This document shows positions 8,263 through 17,336 of a stretch of 54,226 bases of DNA, piece after piece. The DNA lies in the NCBI GenBank assembly GCA_947476285.1, contig CANJPU010000031.1, positions 1 to 54,226 of the forward strand, read 5' to 3'. This DNA comes from Comamonadaceae bacterium (GTDB lineage: Bacteria; Pseudomonadota; Gammaproteobacteria; Burkholderiales; Burkholderiaceae_C). Positions within the stretch are counted from its first letter, which is position 1. Every line of letters begins with the position of its first letter. A program made the translations under genes and the position numbers. The notes under the pieces are model-generated. The model ran no database searches, was not told where the DNA came from, and saw only the letters and a program-made list of their open reading frames with translations.

Positions 8263-8959
8263 TGTCGCTGGCGGCTATGGCCGGGCGCAGGTGCTGCACG
8301 ATGTGTCGCTTGAAGTAGGCGAAGGTGAAGTCGTGGCCTTGCTCGGTGTCAATGGCTCGGGCAAGTCATCCACGCTGCGCACGATCTCTGGTCTGCTGCC
8401 TGTGTGGTCGGGCGAGATTCTGTTTGATGGCGCTCCTATGCGCCGCACACCTGAGGCCCGTGCACGGGCAGGGCTGGCGCATGTACCAGAAGGCCGGGGC
8501 ATCTTCGGCTCACTCTCGGTGCGGCAAAACCTGCGGCTGGGCGCGGTGGCACGGCGCGATGAGGGCAAGGACATGCAAGCCGATGAAGACCTGCTGCTGC
8601 ACGCGCTGCCGGTGCTGCGCCGCAAGCTGTCGCAGCCCGCCTCTTCGCTTTCGGGCGGCGAGCAGCAGATGCTGGCCGTGGCCAGGGCGCTGCTGGCGCG
8701 GCCGCGTCTGGTGATGATCGATGAGATGTCCTTCGGGCTTGCGCCCATGCTGGTGTCCGAGCTGCTACAACTTGTGGCACGGCTGCGAGAGCAATTGGGC
8801 ACTGCCTTCTTGCTGGTCGAGCAAGACTCAGCGGTGCTGGACATCGCCGACCGCGCCTACGTACTGGCCGGCGGCGCGGTACACGCCAGCGGCACAGCCC
8901 AATCATTCAAGGAATCCGATCGCTTGGTGCGCGCCTATCTTGGCTCGGCCAAGACCTAG
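8243..8959 (+). CDS. livF: ABC transporter ATPase, LivF family
   Basis: This is a 238-residue second ATPase of the transporter, with Walker A GVNGSGKSS, signature SLSGGEQQMLAVARAL, and Walker B LVMIDEMSFGLAP as usual in LivF. The start is TTG at 8243, five bases after GGAGG inside livG. No in-frame ATG occurs before the first conserved strand, so the unusual start is well supported. It is co-transcribed with livM-livG and the binding protein that follows 25 bases later. Confidence 0.92.
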   Translation: MLLKLSSVAGGYGRAQVLHDVSLEVGEGEVVALLGVNGSGKSSTLRTISGLLPVWSGEILFDGAPMRRTPEARARAGLAHVPEGRGIFGSLSVRQNLRLGAVARRDEGKDMQADEDLLLHALPVLRRKLSQPASSLSGGEQQMLAVARALLARPRLVMIDEMSFGLAPMLVSELLQLVARLREQLGTAFLLVEQDSAVLDIADRAYVLAGGAVHASGTAQSFKESDRLVRAYLGSAKT

Positions 8960-8984
8960 TTTTTTCACAAGAAGGAGACATCGC

Positions 8985-10187
8985 ATGCAAAGAAGACAAT
9001 TTTCAATGGGCCTGGGCGCGGCATCGCTGCTGGGAATGGGCATTTCCGAAAACGCACTGGCGCAGCAGGCGCCACAAGGCGTCACCGCCACGGAAATCAA
9101 GATCGGGGCCACCATGGGTGTGACTGGCGCAGCCGCCTTGCCCGCGCAGGGTTATCGCGCAGCGGTTGAGGCTGCCATCGCCGAGGTCAACGAAGCCGGC
9201 GGCATCAATGGGCGCAAGTTTCAGTTCGTCGTGTTCGACGATGGCTTTGACATCCAGCGCAGCGTGGCCAACATCCGCCGCCTTGTGGACAGTGAGAAGG
9301 TCTATGCCATGACCGTGTGCACCGGCTCACCAAACCTGCCCGCAAGCTGGCCTTTCCTGAAGTCCAAGGGCATCCCGATGTTCGCGCCGACCCTGCCGCC
9401 CGATCCGCGCCAACAAAACGTGTTCATGCTGGGCACGGGTCACTTCGACCAGGCACGCGTCATCGTGGACTTTCTGGCCAGCAAGGGCGTCAAGTCGGTG
9501 GCCGTGTTCAGACAAGACACTGACTTGGGCAAGGCGATCGAGGACGGCGTGAAAAAGCAGATACCCGGCTCGGGCATCACACTGGCGACCACAGTGGTCA
9601 CCGAGATCCAGGGCACCGACCTGAGCTCGGCCGTGCAAAAGGCGCGCGATGCCAATCCGGATGCAGTAGTCCTGGGCACGGATCCAACCCAGTCCACACT
9701 GATTCTCCAGGCCATGGGCAAGATTGGCTGGGCACCGGTCATCATGGGCAACTCCTCGACCATCAGCACCGGCTCGACCGCCACGGTGGGGCCGGCTGGC
9801 AAAGCTGCTGCGGGCTCCTACGGCACGATAGTGGCCGAGCCGCCTACGTCCACTGCTGCGGGCGTGGTGGCCTGGCGCAATGCGATCATCAAGCACCGCC
9901 CCGCCTTCAACAAACCCGAGTTCGTGCCGGGCCAGTTGGGTTATTCGGCGATGCAAGTGTTCTTTGAAATCATTCGGCGCATGGGCAATGACTTTGCCTG
10001 GACCAATTTCATCAACACCGCTGAATCACTGCGCGGTTTCGAGACGAACAGCCTGCCGCCTGTCACCTATGGCAAGGACTTCGAGTCGGGCGGCCACATG
10101 GGTACACGCGGCGCCATCGTCCAGCAATGGGACGGCACCAAGTGGACCCGTCTGACGACCGGCTTCATCCAACCGATCAATCGTTAA
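8985..10187 (+). CDS. ABC transporter periplasmic ligand-binding protein (Leu/Ile/Val-type)
   Basis: This is a 400-residue type I periplasmic binding protein (Peripla_BP_6 family). The N-terminus has a twin-arginine-like signal (RRQFSMGLGAAS, cleavage probably after ALA near residue 27). The mature protein begins with the family start ATEIKIGATMGVTG and has NEAGGINGRKF near residue 70. ATG 8985 follows GAAGGAGA closely. As the binding subunit of the liv-type transporter it fixes substrate specificity. Linkage to a CoA ligase, crotonase and acyl-CoA dehydrogenase suggests an organic acid rather than an amino acid (inference). Confidence 0.9.
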   Translation: MQRRQFSMGLGAASLLGMGISENALAQQAPQGVTATEIKIGATMGVTGAAALPAQGYRAAVEAAIAEVNEAGGINGRKFQFVVFDDGFDIQRSVANIRRLVDSEKVYAMTVCTGSPNLPASWPFLKSKGIPMFAPTLPPDPRQQNVFMLGTGHFDQARVIVDFLASKGVKSVAVFRQDTDLGKAIEDGVKKQIPGSGITLATTVVTEIQGTDLSSAVQKARDANPDAVVLGTDPTQSTLILQAMGKIGWAPVIMGNSSTISTGSTATVGPAGKAAAGSYGTIVAEPPTSTAAGVVAWRNAIIKHRPAFNKPEFVPGQLGYSAMQVFFEIIRRMGNDFAWTNFINTAESLRGFETNSLPPVTYGKDFESGGHMGTRGAIVQQWDGTKWTRLTTGFIQPINR

Positions 10188-10235
10188 CTCCCGCGCGCCG
10201 CGCGCCGACCATGACTGACAAGCAAGGCATCACCC

Positions 10236-11051
10236 ATGAGCATTGAAGAGTACAAGAGACAGTTTCCGAGCTTGCTGTTCGACATGATCGACGCGCGCGT
10301 GCTGCGCATCACCATGAGCAACCCGGGCAAGCGCAACGCCACTTCCGCAGCCATGCACACCGACCTCACGCATGTGTGGCGTGCGGTGGATATGGACAAG
10401 GACGTCGACGTGGTGCTGATCGAGGGCGAGGGCGATACCTTCAGCGCGGGCGGCGAATTCGCCATGATGGAGGGCATCGTCAATGACCTGCAGGAGCGCC
10501 TGCGCATCTGCAAGGAGGCCAAGGATCTGGTCTACAACATCATGAACTGCTCCAAGCCCGTCGTCTCGGCCGTGCGCGGCGCGGCGGTGGGTGCTGGCCT
10601 GGTCATCGCGGTGATGGCCGATGTGTCGGTGGTCAGCCGCACCGCCAAGCTGATCGACGGGCACACCCGCCTTGGACTTGCCGCCGGCGACCATGCGGTG
10701 ATCGCCTGGCCCTTGCTGATGGGCATGGCCAAGGCCAAGTACTTCTTGCTCACCTGCCGCCCGATGACAGGCGAGACCGCCGAGCGCCTGGGCCTGATGA
10801 CGATGGCGGTGGACGATGGCGAAGTACACGACACTGCGCTGGAGCTGGCGCGCGAGCTGGCCAGCGGCAGTGCCACTGCCATCCGCTGGACCAAACAAAC
10901 CTTGAACAACTGGTACAAGCTGGCCGCCCCGAGCTTCGAGGCTTCAGTGGCTTTCGAATTCATGGGCTTTGGCCTGCCCGATGTGCAAGAAGGCATCGCT
11001 GCCCTCAAGGAGCGCAGGCAGCCGGTATTCAACGGCCCCCGTGGCGACTGA
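10236..11051 (+). CDS. Crotonase-family protein (enoyl-CoA hydratase/isomerase-like)
   Basis: This is a 271-residue crotonase-fold protein. The oxyanion-hole regions are seen (FSAGGEFAMM near residue 70, RGAAVGAG near 115). The two glutamates of classical enoyl-CoA hydratase are absent: by alignment to the CEL and QPE motifs they read Val123 and His143. It may therefore be an isomerase, hydrolase, dehalogenase-like or decarboxylating crotonase rather than a hydratase. It lies in the liv operon between the binding protein and an acyl-CoA dehydrogenase, which points to CoA-thioester catabolism. Confidence 0.85.
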   Translation: MSIEEYKRQFPSLLFDMIDARVLRITMSNPGKRNATSAAMHTDLTHVWRAVDMDKDVDVVLIEGEGDTFSAGGEFAMMEGIVNDLQERLRICKEAKDLVYNIMNCSKPVVSAVRGAAVGAGLVIAVMADVSVVSRTAKLIDGHTRLGLAAGDHAVIAWPLLMGMAKAKYFLLTCRPMTGETAERLGLMTMAVDDGEVHDTALELARELASGSATAIRWTKQTLNNWYKLAAPSFEASVAFEFMGFGLPDVQEGIAALKERRQPVFNGPRGD

Positions 11052-11089
11052 CATCAGGCTGCCGGTCGCTGCAGCACATGGAGAGATCA

Positions 11090-12250
11090 ATGAGACATGA
11101 CTGGACGACCTTCGGCTTCACGCAGGACCAACAGATGATGCGCGAGTCGGTGCTGGACCTGCTTGAGCGCGAACTGCCGGTGGAGCGGGTGCGCGAGCTG
11201 GACAGCAACAGCGAATTTCCGCTGGCCGCCTACAACGCGTTGGCCAAGGGCGGATGGCTGGGCTTGCCCTTTGGCAAGGAATGGGGCGGCAGCGACGGCA
11301 GCCACATGGACCGGGCGGTGTTGGTGGAGGCACTGGGCTACCACTACCTGAACATCGGCACCGCGTTTCTGATGAACACCACCTATGCCGGTCAGCATTT
11401 GAATCTGCATGCCAGCGACTACCTGAAGCAGACCTTCATCCCGAAAATCATCGACGGCTCATGTCGGCTCGCCATCGCGATCACCGAACCCGAAGCCGGC
11501 TCGGATGTGGCGTCCATCCGCACCCGCGCGATCAAACGCGGCGATCGCTATGTGCTGAACGGCCAGAAGACCTACATCACTCTGGCCCACATGGCCAACT
11601 ACATCGTCACGGCGGCCAAGACCGAGCCTGAAGCCGGCGCCAAGGGCATCAGCCTGTTTCTCGTGCCCACCGATGCAAAAGGCCTCACCATTCGCAAGCT
11701 GGACATGCTGGGGCGCCGCCCCATTCATGCCAATGATGTGTTCTATGCGGACGTGGAAGTGCCGGCCGAGTACCTGATCGGCGAGGAAGGCAGCGGCTTT
11801 CGCTACCTGATGAAATGTCTGAACCTCGAACGCGCGGGCACTTCCGCTGCCTCTTGCGGTGACATGCAGCACATCATCGACTATGCCTGTGCCTATGCCA
11901 AAGAGCGAAAGCAGTTCGGCCAGCCCATTGCCAACTTCCAGGCCATCGCGCACAAGCTGGCCGACATGCGCATCCAGGCCGAGGCCTCACGGCTGATGAT
12001 CTGGCGAGTGGCGCAGATGCTGGACCAGGGCTTGGACCCACGCATGGAGACATCCATTGCAAAGGTGTTCATCACCGAGGCTGGCTTCAACTGCGCCAAC
12101 CTGGGCATGCAGATCATGGGTGGCGCCGGCTACATGATGGACCACGACATGCAGCGATTCTTTCGCGACAGCCGCCTGGGCCCCATCGGCGCCGGCACCA
12201 ACGAGATTCAGCGCAACATCATTGCGCAAAATCTGCTGGGGACGCGCTGA
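11090..12250 (+). CDS. Acyl-CoA dehydrogenase
   Basis: This is a 386-residue flavoenzyme of the acyl-CoA dehydrogenase family, which oxidises the alpha-beta bond of acyl-CoA and passes electrons to ETF. It has FAD-region motifs AITEPEAGSDVASI and NGQKTYIT, KERKQFGQPI, and GAGTNEIQRNI at the C-terminus. The catalytic base is not in the GT motif (Ala there). As in isovaleryl-CoA dehydrogenase it is probably the Glu of NLERAGTSA near residue 246. ATG 11090 is preferred to 11078 because GGAGAG lies just upstream. Last gene of the liv operon; its stop abuts the convergent gene's stop. Confidence 0.9.
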   Translation: MRHDWTTFGFTQDQQMMRESVLDLLERELPVERVRELDSNSEFPLAAYNALAKGGWLGLPFGKEWGGSDGSHMDRAVLVEALGYHYLNIGTAFLMNTTYAGQHLNLHASDYLKQTFIPKIIDGSCRLAIAITEPEAGSDVASIRTRAIKRGDRYVLNGQKTYITLAHMANYIVTAAKTEPEAGAKGISLFLVPTDAKGLTIRKLDMLGRRPIHANDVFYADVEVPAEYLIGEEGSGFRYLMKCLNLERAGTSAASCGDMQHIIDYACAYAKERKQFGQPIANFQAIAHKLADMRIQAEASRLMIWRVAQMLDQGLDPRMETSIAKVFITEAGFNCANLGMQIMGGAGYMMDHDMQRFFRDSRLGPIGAGTNEIQRNIIAQNLLGTR

Positions 12251-12838
12251 TCAGGCCGCCATGTAATCCGCCGATTGCTTCAACTCCGCGTAGAGCGGCA
12301 GGTTGTGCTTGACCGATGCTTCATGGGCTTCCTGGCTGAAGCTCGCGCAGACGTCTTCCAGCACGATGACCTTGAAGCCTGAGTCGGCCGCATGGCGCGT
12401 GGTGGACTCCACCACATGATTGGTGGCCACACCGGCCAGCACCAGCTCGCTGGGCTGCAGCCGGTTGAGAAGTTGGGCCAGGTTGGTACCGATGAAGGGA
12501 TTGACGCAGCCCTTGGACACCACAGGCTCTGTGGCCAGCGGCGTGAGTTCCGAGCAGATATGTGACCATGGATCGCTGGCCCGCATCAGCCCGGCCTTGC
12601 GCATGTTGGCAAACCGCGCCGAGCCACTGGTGAGGTTGTGATAGTTGTCATCGAAGGCCACGCGAATAAAGGCCACGGGCCAATTGCGGGCGCGGAAATG
12701 ATCAAGCACCGCACGCGCGCGCGCCAGCACGCCACGCCGGGCTATTTCAGCAGCCAGGCCGGAGGCGCCTCCGACAGGGCCGTCGGTGCGAACGATCGCT
12801 TCCTGAAAATCAAGCAACAAGAGTGTGGGTTGGGACAT
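12251..12838 (-). CDS. Isochorismatase-fold hydrolase-like protein lacking the catalytic Cys
   Basis: This is a 195-residue member of the isochorismatase/cysteine-hydrolase superfamily. The triad Asp (Asp10 in LLLDFQEA) and Lys (Lys109 in VVSKGCVN) are present. The nucleophile position in the TNxC motif is His141 (codon CAT in VATNHVVEST). The rest of that helix and LEDVCAS are conserved, so it folds like the amidases but may use other chemistry or be non-hydrolytic. ATG 12838 has a strong AGGAGG. It is the last gene of the Bug-FAH-MFS operon, 46 bases after the MFS gene. Confidence 0.85.
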   Translation of the reverse strand: MSQPTLLLLDFQEAIVRTDGPVGGASGLAAEIARRGVLARARAVLDHFRARNWPVAFIRVAFDDNYHNLTSGSARFANMRKAGLMRASDPWSHICSELTPLATEPVVSKGCVNPFIGTNLAQLLNRLQPSELVLAGVATNHVVESTTRHAADSGFKVIVLEDVCASFSQEAHEASVKHNLPLYAELKQSADYMAA

Positions 12839-12884
12839 GATGAGTGAGACCTCCTGGAAAACGAAAACTTGAGTGAACGGTGTT

Positions 12885-14138
12885 TCAGGTGACGGCCGGT
12901 GGCGGCTGTCTGGGTACACGACCGTAGGCAAAGCATACCTGCGTCAGGCCCGCCGCCAGGCCCAGCGCCACACCGCCTTGCCAGGCCGCGTTGTACGAGC
13001 CGAAGGCATCGAAAATAAGGCCGCCACCGAACGCGCCGACGAAGCTGCCAAACTGGTGACTCACGAAGGCCAGCCCGCCCAGCATGGCCTGCCATCGCAA
13101 GCCGAATGTCTCGGCCACCCAGCCTGACACCAGCGGGGCCACGCCCAGCCACAGAAAGCCCATCGCGCTGGCGAAGAAAAGCGTGGAGGCGGCGGTGGGC
13201 GGCATCATGAAGTACCACGCGATCAGCACGGAGCGGGTGATGTACATACCGCCCAGCAGCATCAACTTGTTGAAACGCCCGCCCGCCCAGCCGAAGAACA
13301 CGCTGCCCAGCACATTGAATGCGCCGATGGCGCCCAGCGCCTGTGCACCGAGCATGGGGTCCATGGCGCACAGATCCAGATAGGAGGGCAGGTGTGTGGT
13401 GAGAAAAACCAATTGCATGCCGCAGACAAAATAGGCAAGCGACATCACCACGAACGACGGGTTACGCAACGCCGCACTCAAGGCATCGCGCGCGTTCAAC
13501 TGGTTGGCTGCACCGCCGCCCGCGACGGGTATGTCATCAACCCGCCCGGCCATCCATGCGGCAGGCACCATGATCAAAGCCATGATGATGAAGCCGTACA
13601 TGCCCGCCCGCCAGCCGTAACTCTGCGACAAGAATTGGCCAACTGGCGCGGCCAGCATCGCCCCTAACGAGCCGGCCCCCGAGACGATGCCCAGCACGGT
13701 GCTACGCATCGCCGCAGACACCGGGCGTGCCGCCACCGCCATGCTCATGGCGCCACCGCAGCAAGCCATGGCTGCGCCAATGGCCACGCCGGCCCCCAGA
13801 ATGACCGAGATGAGACCGTGCGCTGTGGCCAGCAAAATCAGGCCGCAGATATACAGCAGCGAGCCACCCACCATCAGCGAGCGATAACCCTTGCGGCCAG
13901 CCCATGCACCAGCCAGCGGCTGCAGCAAACCCCAACTGAGGTTTTGCACCGCAATGGCCAGCGTAAAGTCGGACACCGAAATGCCCAGGTCCTTGGTGAG
14001 CGGCGGCATGAAGATGCCTAAGCTCTGGCGCAGACCCAGCGCCATGGTGAGCATCAGAGACGCGCCGATCAGAATAGGCAGCGTCGGGCGCAAGGACTTC
14101 AGATTGGACATGTGTGAATGCGTCTTTGGCGCGCTCAC
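12885..14138 (-). CDS. MFS transporter
   Basis: This is a 417-residue major facilitator with about twelve membrane segments. It starts like oxalate/formate- or monocarboxylate-type carriers (LRQSLGIFMPPLTKDLG, then AWAGRKGYRSLMVGG in the loop between helices 2 and 3). The GTG start at 14138 overlaps the stop of the upstream FAH gene (GTGA), implying coupled translation. ATG 14111 is the alternative and would remove nine residues. It probably moves an organic acid handled by the neighbouring FAH and isochorismatase-fold proteins; the direction of transport is unknown. Confidence 0.88.
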   Translation of the reverse strand: MSAPKTHSHMSNLKSLRPTLPILIGASLMLTMALGLRQSLGIFMPPLTKDLGISVSDFTLAIAVQNLSWGLLQPLAGAWAGRKGYRSLMVGGSLLYICGLILLATAHGLISVILGAGVAIGAAMACCGGAMSMAVAARPVSAAMRSTVLGIVSGAGSLGAMLAAPVGQFLSQSYGWRAGMYGFIIMALIMVPAAWMAGRVDDIPVAGGGAANQLNARDALSAALRNPSFVVMSLAYFVCGMQLVFLTTHLPSYLDLCAMDPMLGAQALGAIGAFNVLGSVFFGWAGGRFNKLMLLGGMYITRSVLIAWYFMMPPTAASTLFFASAMGFLWLGVAPLVSGWVAETFGLRWQAMLGGLAFVSHQFGSFVGAFGGGLIFDAFGSYNAAWQGGVALGLAAGLTQVCFAYGRVPRQPPPAVT

Positions 14139-14971
14139 GCGACATCCACGGCCAGAGTACCTATGGCTGAAATCTCCACTTGCAGACGATCGCCCGGGAC
14201 CAGCCAGCGCGGCGGCTTGCGCGCCGCACCCACGCCCGCCGGCGTGCCGGTGGAGATGATGTCGCCGGGCGCCAGCAGGAACACATCCGACAGATAGGAG
14301 ATGAGCGTTGGCACATCAAAGATCAGCATGTCCGTGCCGCTGCGCTGCATCTGCTCGCCGTTGAGCCGCGTACTCAAGATCAAGCGCGATGGGTCGGGGA
14401 TCTCATCACTGGTGACGATCCACGGGCCCATGGCGCCGCTGCGGTGGAAGTTCTTGCCAGCCACCAGCGAATGCGTGCGCTGGTAGTCGCGGATGCTGCC
14501 GTCCTCGAAGATGGTGTAGCCGGCCACATGGCCCAGCGCATCGCTCTTTTGGATGCTGCGCCCGCCCTTGCCTATGACCACGGCGAGTTCGCCTTCATAG
14601 TCGAACGAGGTGGACACCGCTGGCCTGTGCACCTGGCCGCCATGGGGCACCAGGCTGTCGATGGTGCGCAGAAAAATCTCGGGCTGCTGGGGCAATGGCG
14701 CACTGCCCTCGGCCACATGGTCGCGGTAGTTGCGGCCAATGCAGATGATCTTGCCGGGGTCGCGCACTGGGAGCTGCAGGCTCACTTGGGCAAGCGGAAT
14801 GAGCTGCGCCGAGGTGCAGGCCTCACGCAGTTTCCCCAGTGCGTCATCGGTAATGGCGTGGCGCAGGCTGGGCCACTGCGCGCCCAGCATCGCGGACAGA
14901 TCGGCGACGCTATCGCCTTGCACTGCGCCCCAGCCGTCGCGGCCTTGGTGATTGAAGCTCGCGAGTTTCAT
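14135..14971 (-). CDS. Fumarylacetoacetate hydrolase (FAH) family protein
   Basis: This is a 278-residue FAH-family enzyme, a metal-dependent family that hydrolyses, hydrates or decarboxylates 2-keto or acylpyruvate substrates. It has the N-terminal domain, then IICIGRNYRDHVAE, the metal-ligand region FDYEGELAVVIG near residue 145, FEDGSIRDYQR and GTPAGVGAARKPP. It is five bases downstream of the Bug gene and overlaps the MFS gene. In this operon it likely acts on a ring-cleavage or keto-acid product. Exact activity is not assignable. Confidence 0.88.
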   Translation of the reverse strand: MKLASFNHQGRDGWGAVQGDSVADLSAMLGAQWPSLRHAITDDALGKLREACTSAQLIPLAQVSLQLPVRDPGKIICIGRNYRDHVAEGSAPLPQQPEIFLRTIDSLVPHGGQVHRPAVSTSFDYEGELAVVIGKGGRSIQKSDALGHVAGYTIFEDGSIRDYQRTHSLVAGKNFHRSGAMGPWIVTSDEIPDPSRLILSTRLNGEQMQRSGTDMLIFDVPTLISYLSDVFLLAPGDIISTGTPAGVGAARKPPRWLVPGDRLQVEISAIGTLAVDVA

Positions 14972-14976
14972 TTGGC

Positions 14977-15930
14977 TTATTCCTGGCTTACACCGGCGGC
15001 CTGGACCACCGCACGAAAGCGCTGTACTTCGCTCTTGGTGAAGGCGTCAAAATCGGGCCAGTTCATCGGCTCGATCTTGTTGCCCCATTTGTCAAAATTG
15101 GCCACCATGGCCGGCTGCGCCAAGATCTTGTTGATGGTGGCGTTGAGCGCATCAAGCACGGGCCTTGGCGTGCCTGCGGGCGCGAAAATGCCGGTCCATG
15201 ACATCAGCACCACATCGATGCCCAGCTCTCTGAGCGTGGGCACGCCGGGCAGCGCGTCGATGCGCGAACGCCCACCCAGCGCGATGGCGCGCAACTCGCC
15301 CGCCTTGACGAAAGGCGCGACCGAGATCGAGCTGTCGAACATCATGTCCACCCGCCCGGCAATGGTCTCGGCCAGAGCCGGCGCGCTGCCGCGAAACGGC
15401 ACATGCGTCATCGGTACGCCGGTGGCGGTCTTGAACATCTCGGCGATCAAGTGAGTGGATGTGCCGGCACCGGGGGACGCGAAGTTGGCGCCGCCGGGCT
15501 TGCGCTTGGCGAACTCCACAAACTGCTGCGGTGTGGTGATGCCAGAGCTGGCCGGCACCAGCATCACGCTGCTGCCGGTACCCAGCATGGCCACGCCGGT
15601 GAAGTCTTTGCTCAGATCAAAACTGAGCTTCTTGTAGACCGATTGGTTGATGGCCTGCGAGCCACCGGCAATCAGCAGCGTGTAACCATCGGGTGTAGCA
15701 CGTGAAACAAATTCAGTACCAATATTGCCCGCCGCGCCGGCCTTGTTCTCCACGATCACCGGCTGCCCGAGAATCTCGCTCATGCCCTGCGCAATCGGCC
15801 GGGCCATGGTGTCGATGGGACCACCCGGCGCGAACGGCACCACCAGCCGAATCGGCCGCACCGGGTAATCGGCGGCGGCCGCCGCAAATGACATGGCACA
15901 GCCAATGCCGAGAACGAGTAATCGTTTCAT
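14977..15930 (-). CDS. Bug/TctC-family periplasmic solute-binding protein
   Basis: This is a 317-residue Bug receptor with a signal peptide (residues 1-20, MKRLL... ending AAAAA-DYP). It has the conserved YPVRPIRLVVPFAPGGP, PGAAGNIG, PDGYTLL and the later VPTLRELG motif. ATG 15930 has AGGAGA about ten bases upstream. Frames upstream to 16032 are discarded because the signal peptide begins here. It leads the FAH-MFS-isochorismatase operon and is divergent from the thiolase operon at 16165. No cognate TctAB. Confidence 0.9.
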   Translation of the reverse strand: MKRLLVLGIGCAMSFAAAAADYPVRPIRLVVPFAPGGPIDTMARPIAQGMSEILGQPVIVENKAGAAGNIGTEFVSRATPDGYTLLIAGGSQAINQSVYKKLSFDLSKDFTGVAMLGTGSSVMLVPASSGITTPQQFVEFAKRKPGGANFASPGAGTSTHLIAEMFKTATGVPMTHVPFRGSAPALAETIAGRVDMMFDSSISVAPFVKAGELRAIALGGRSRIDALPGVPTLRELGIDVVLMSWTGIFAPAGTPRPVLDALNATINKILAQPAMVANFDKWGNKIEPMNWPDFDAFTKSEVQRFRAVVQAAGVSQE

Positions 15931-16164
15931 GTTGTGTTGTCTCCTGCTGGAATGCATGCACAGGCGCCCGGTGGCGCATGTGTGTAGATCATAGGGCCGA
16001 TGGCTGCGGGCTGCTTGTGCTGACCGCAGCATGGGGAAGTCCTTGCTGTATTACCATGGGCACAAGACGATTTTTGCTCGTGCATCGCGCGCCAGCAAAC
16101 AGCCGACATCACCAAGCAGATTCGGTGTGTCCAACCGGACCACCACCACAGGAGACTTTTCACA

Positions 16165-17331
16165 ATGAGCATCAGAGGCAGCGCCTGCATCGCGGGCGCA
16201 TACGAACACCCCACTCGCAAGGCGCCGGACAAAACCGTGGCGCAACTTCACATGGAAAGCGCGATGGGTGCCCTGGCCGATGCGGGCCTTGGCCTCAAGG
16301 ACGTGGACGGATACTTCTGCGCCGGTGACGCGCCCGGTCTGGGCGCGCTCAACATGGCCGACTACATGGGCCTGAGACCTCGCCATGTGGATTCGACCGA
16401 CACCGGTGGCTCCTCTTATCTGGTGCATGTGTCGCATGCGGCGCAAGCCATTGCAGCGGGCAAGTGCGATGTGGCGCTGATCACGCTGGCCGGGCGGCCG
16501 CGCTCGGAATCTTCCAGCGGCCTGAAGCCGCGCAATCACGGCACCAATCTGCCGGACGCACCATTTGAGCTGCCCTATGGCATGGTCACGGTGAACAACT
16601 ACGCACTGGTCGCGGCGCGCCACATGCACGACTGGGGCACCACCTCCGAGCAACTGGCATGGGTCAAGGTGGCTGCGTCGCACCACGCACAGCACAACCC
16701 CAATGCCATGCTGCGCGATGTGGTGACAGTCAGGGATGTCGTCGATTCGCCCATGGTGTCCGATCCGCTGCACCGCATGGACTGCTGCGTGGTCAGTGAC
16801 GGCGGCGGCGCATTGATCGTGGTGCGCCCGGAACTGGCGCGCCAGCTTCGCCAGCCAGTGGTCACCGTGCGCGGCGCCGGCGAAGCACTCAAGGGCAACA
16901 GCGGCGGCAAGGTGGACCTGAGCTACAGCGCCGCCGCATGGTCAGGCGCCACAGCCTTCAAGGAAGCCGGCCTCACGCCCGCCGACATCGACTACGTCTC
17001 CATCTACGACAGCTTCACCATCACGGTGGTGATGCAACTGGAGGACCTGGGCTTTTGCGCCAAGGGCCAAGGCGGGCGCTTCGTTGCCGATGGCAACCTC
17101 ATCTCCGGCAGCGGCAAGCTGCCCTTCAACACCGACGGCGGCGGCCTGTGCAACAACCACCCGGCCAACCGTGGCGGCATCACCAAGGTGATCGAGGCGG
17201 TGCGCCAATTGCGCGGCCAGGCCCATCCTGCGGTGCAGGTTAAAGATTGCCGGCTCGCGCTGGCCCAGGGCATGGGTGGCAGCCTCGGCTCGCGCCACGG
17301 CAGCGCCACACTCATTCTGGAAAGAGGCTGA
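16165..17331 (+). CDS. Thiolase-fold protein without nucleophilic Cys (Ltp2/SCP-x-like)
   Basis: This is a 388-residue thiolase-superfamily protein of the SCP-x/lipid-transfer type. The region of the nucleophilic cysteine reads DTGGSSYLVHV (about 79-89), so Cys is replaced by Gly or Ser. The C-terminal second Cys is also absent (AQGMGGSLG). The His of NNHPANRGG and the tyrosine-containing IYDSFTITVV stretch are kept. This pattern, together with the DUF35 gene six bases downstream, resembles Ltp2-type retro-aldolases that cut 3-hydroxyacyl-CoA side chains. AGGAGA precedes ATG 16165. First gene of a twelve-gene operon. Confidence 0.85.
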   Translation: MSIRGSACIAGAYEHPTRKAPDKTVAQLHMESAMGALADAGLGLKDVDGYFCAGDAPGLGALNMADYMGLRPRHVDSTDTGGSSYLVHVSHAAQAIAAGKCDVALITLAGRPRSESSSGLKPRNHGTNLPDAPFELPYGMVTVNNYALVAARHMHDWGTTSEQLAWVKVAASHHAQHNPNAMLRDVVTVRDVVDSPMVSDPLHRMDCCVVSDGGGALIVVRPELARQLRQPVVTVRGAGEALKGNSGGKVDLSYSAAAWSGATAFKEAGLTPADIDYVSIYDSFTITVVMQLEDLGFCAKGQGGRFVADGNLISGSGKLPFNTDGGGLCNNHPANRGGITKVIEAVRQLRGQAHPAVQVKDCRLALAQGMGGSLGSRHGSATLILERG

Positions 17332-17336
17332 ACACC

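Noticed and set aside
10188..10210. GCGCGCCGCGCGC palindrome after the binding-protein gene as terminator
   Set aside because: No T-run, and the crotonase gene follows at once in the same operon.
15931..16164. Promoters in the divergent Bug/thiolase-fold region
   Set aside because: Both promoters must be here, but no -35/-10 pair with acceptable match and spacing was found, so none is annotated.
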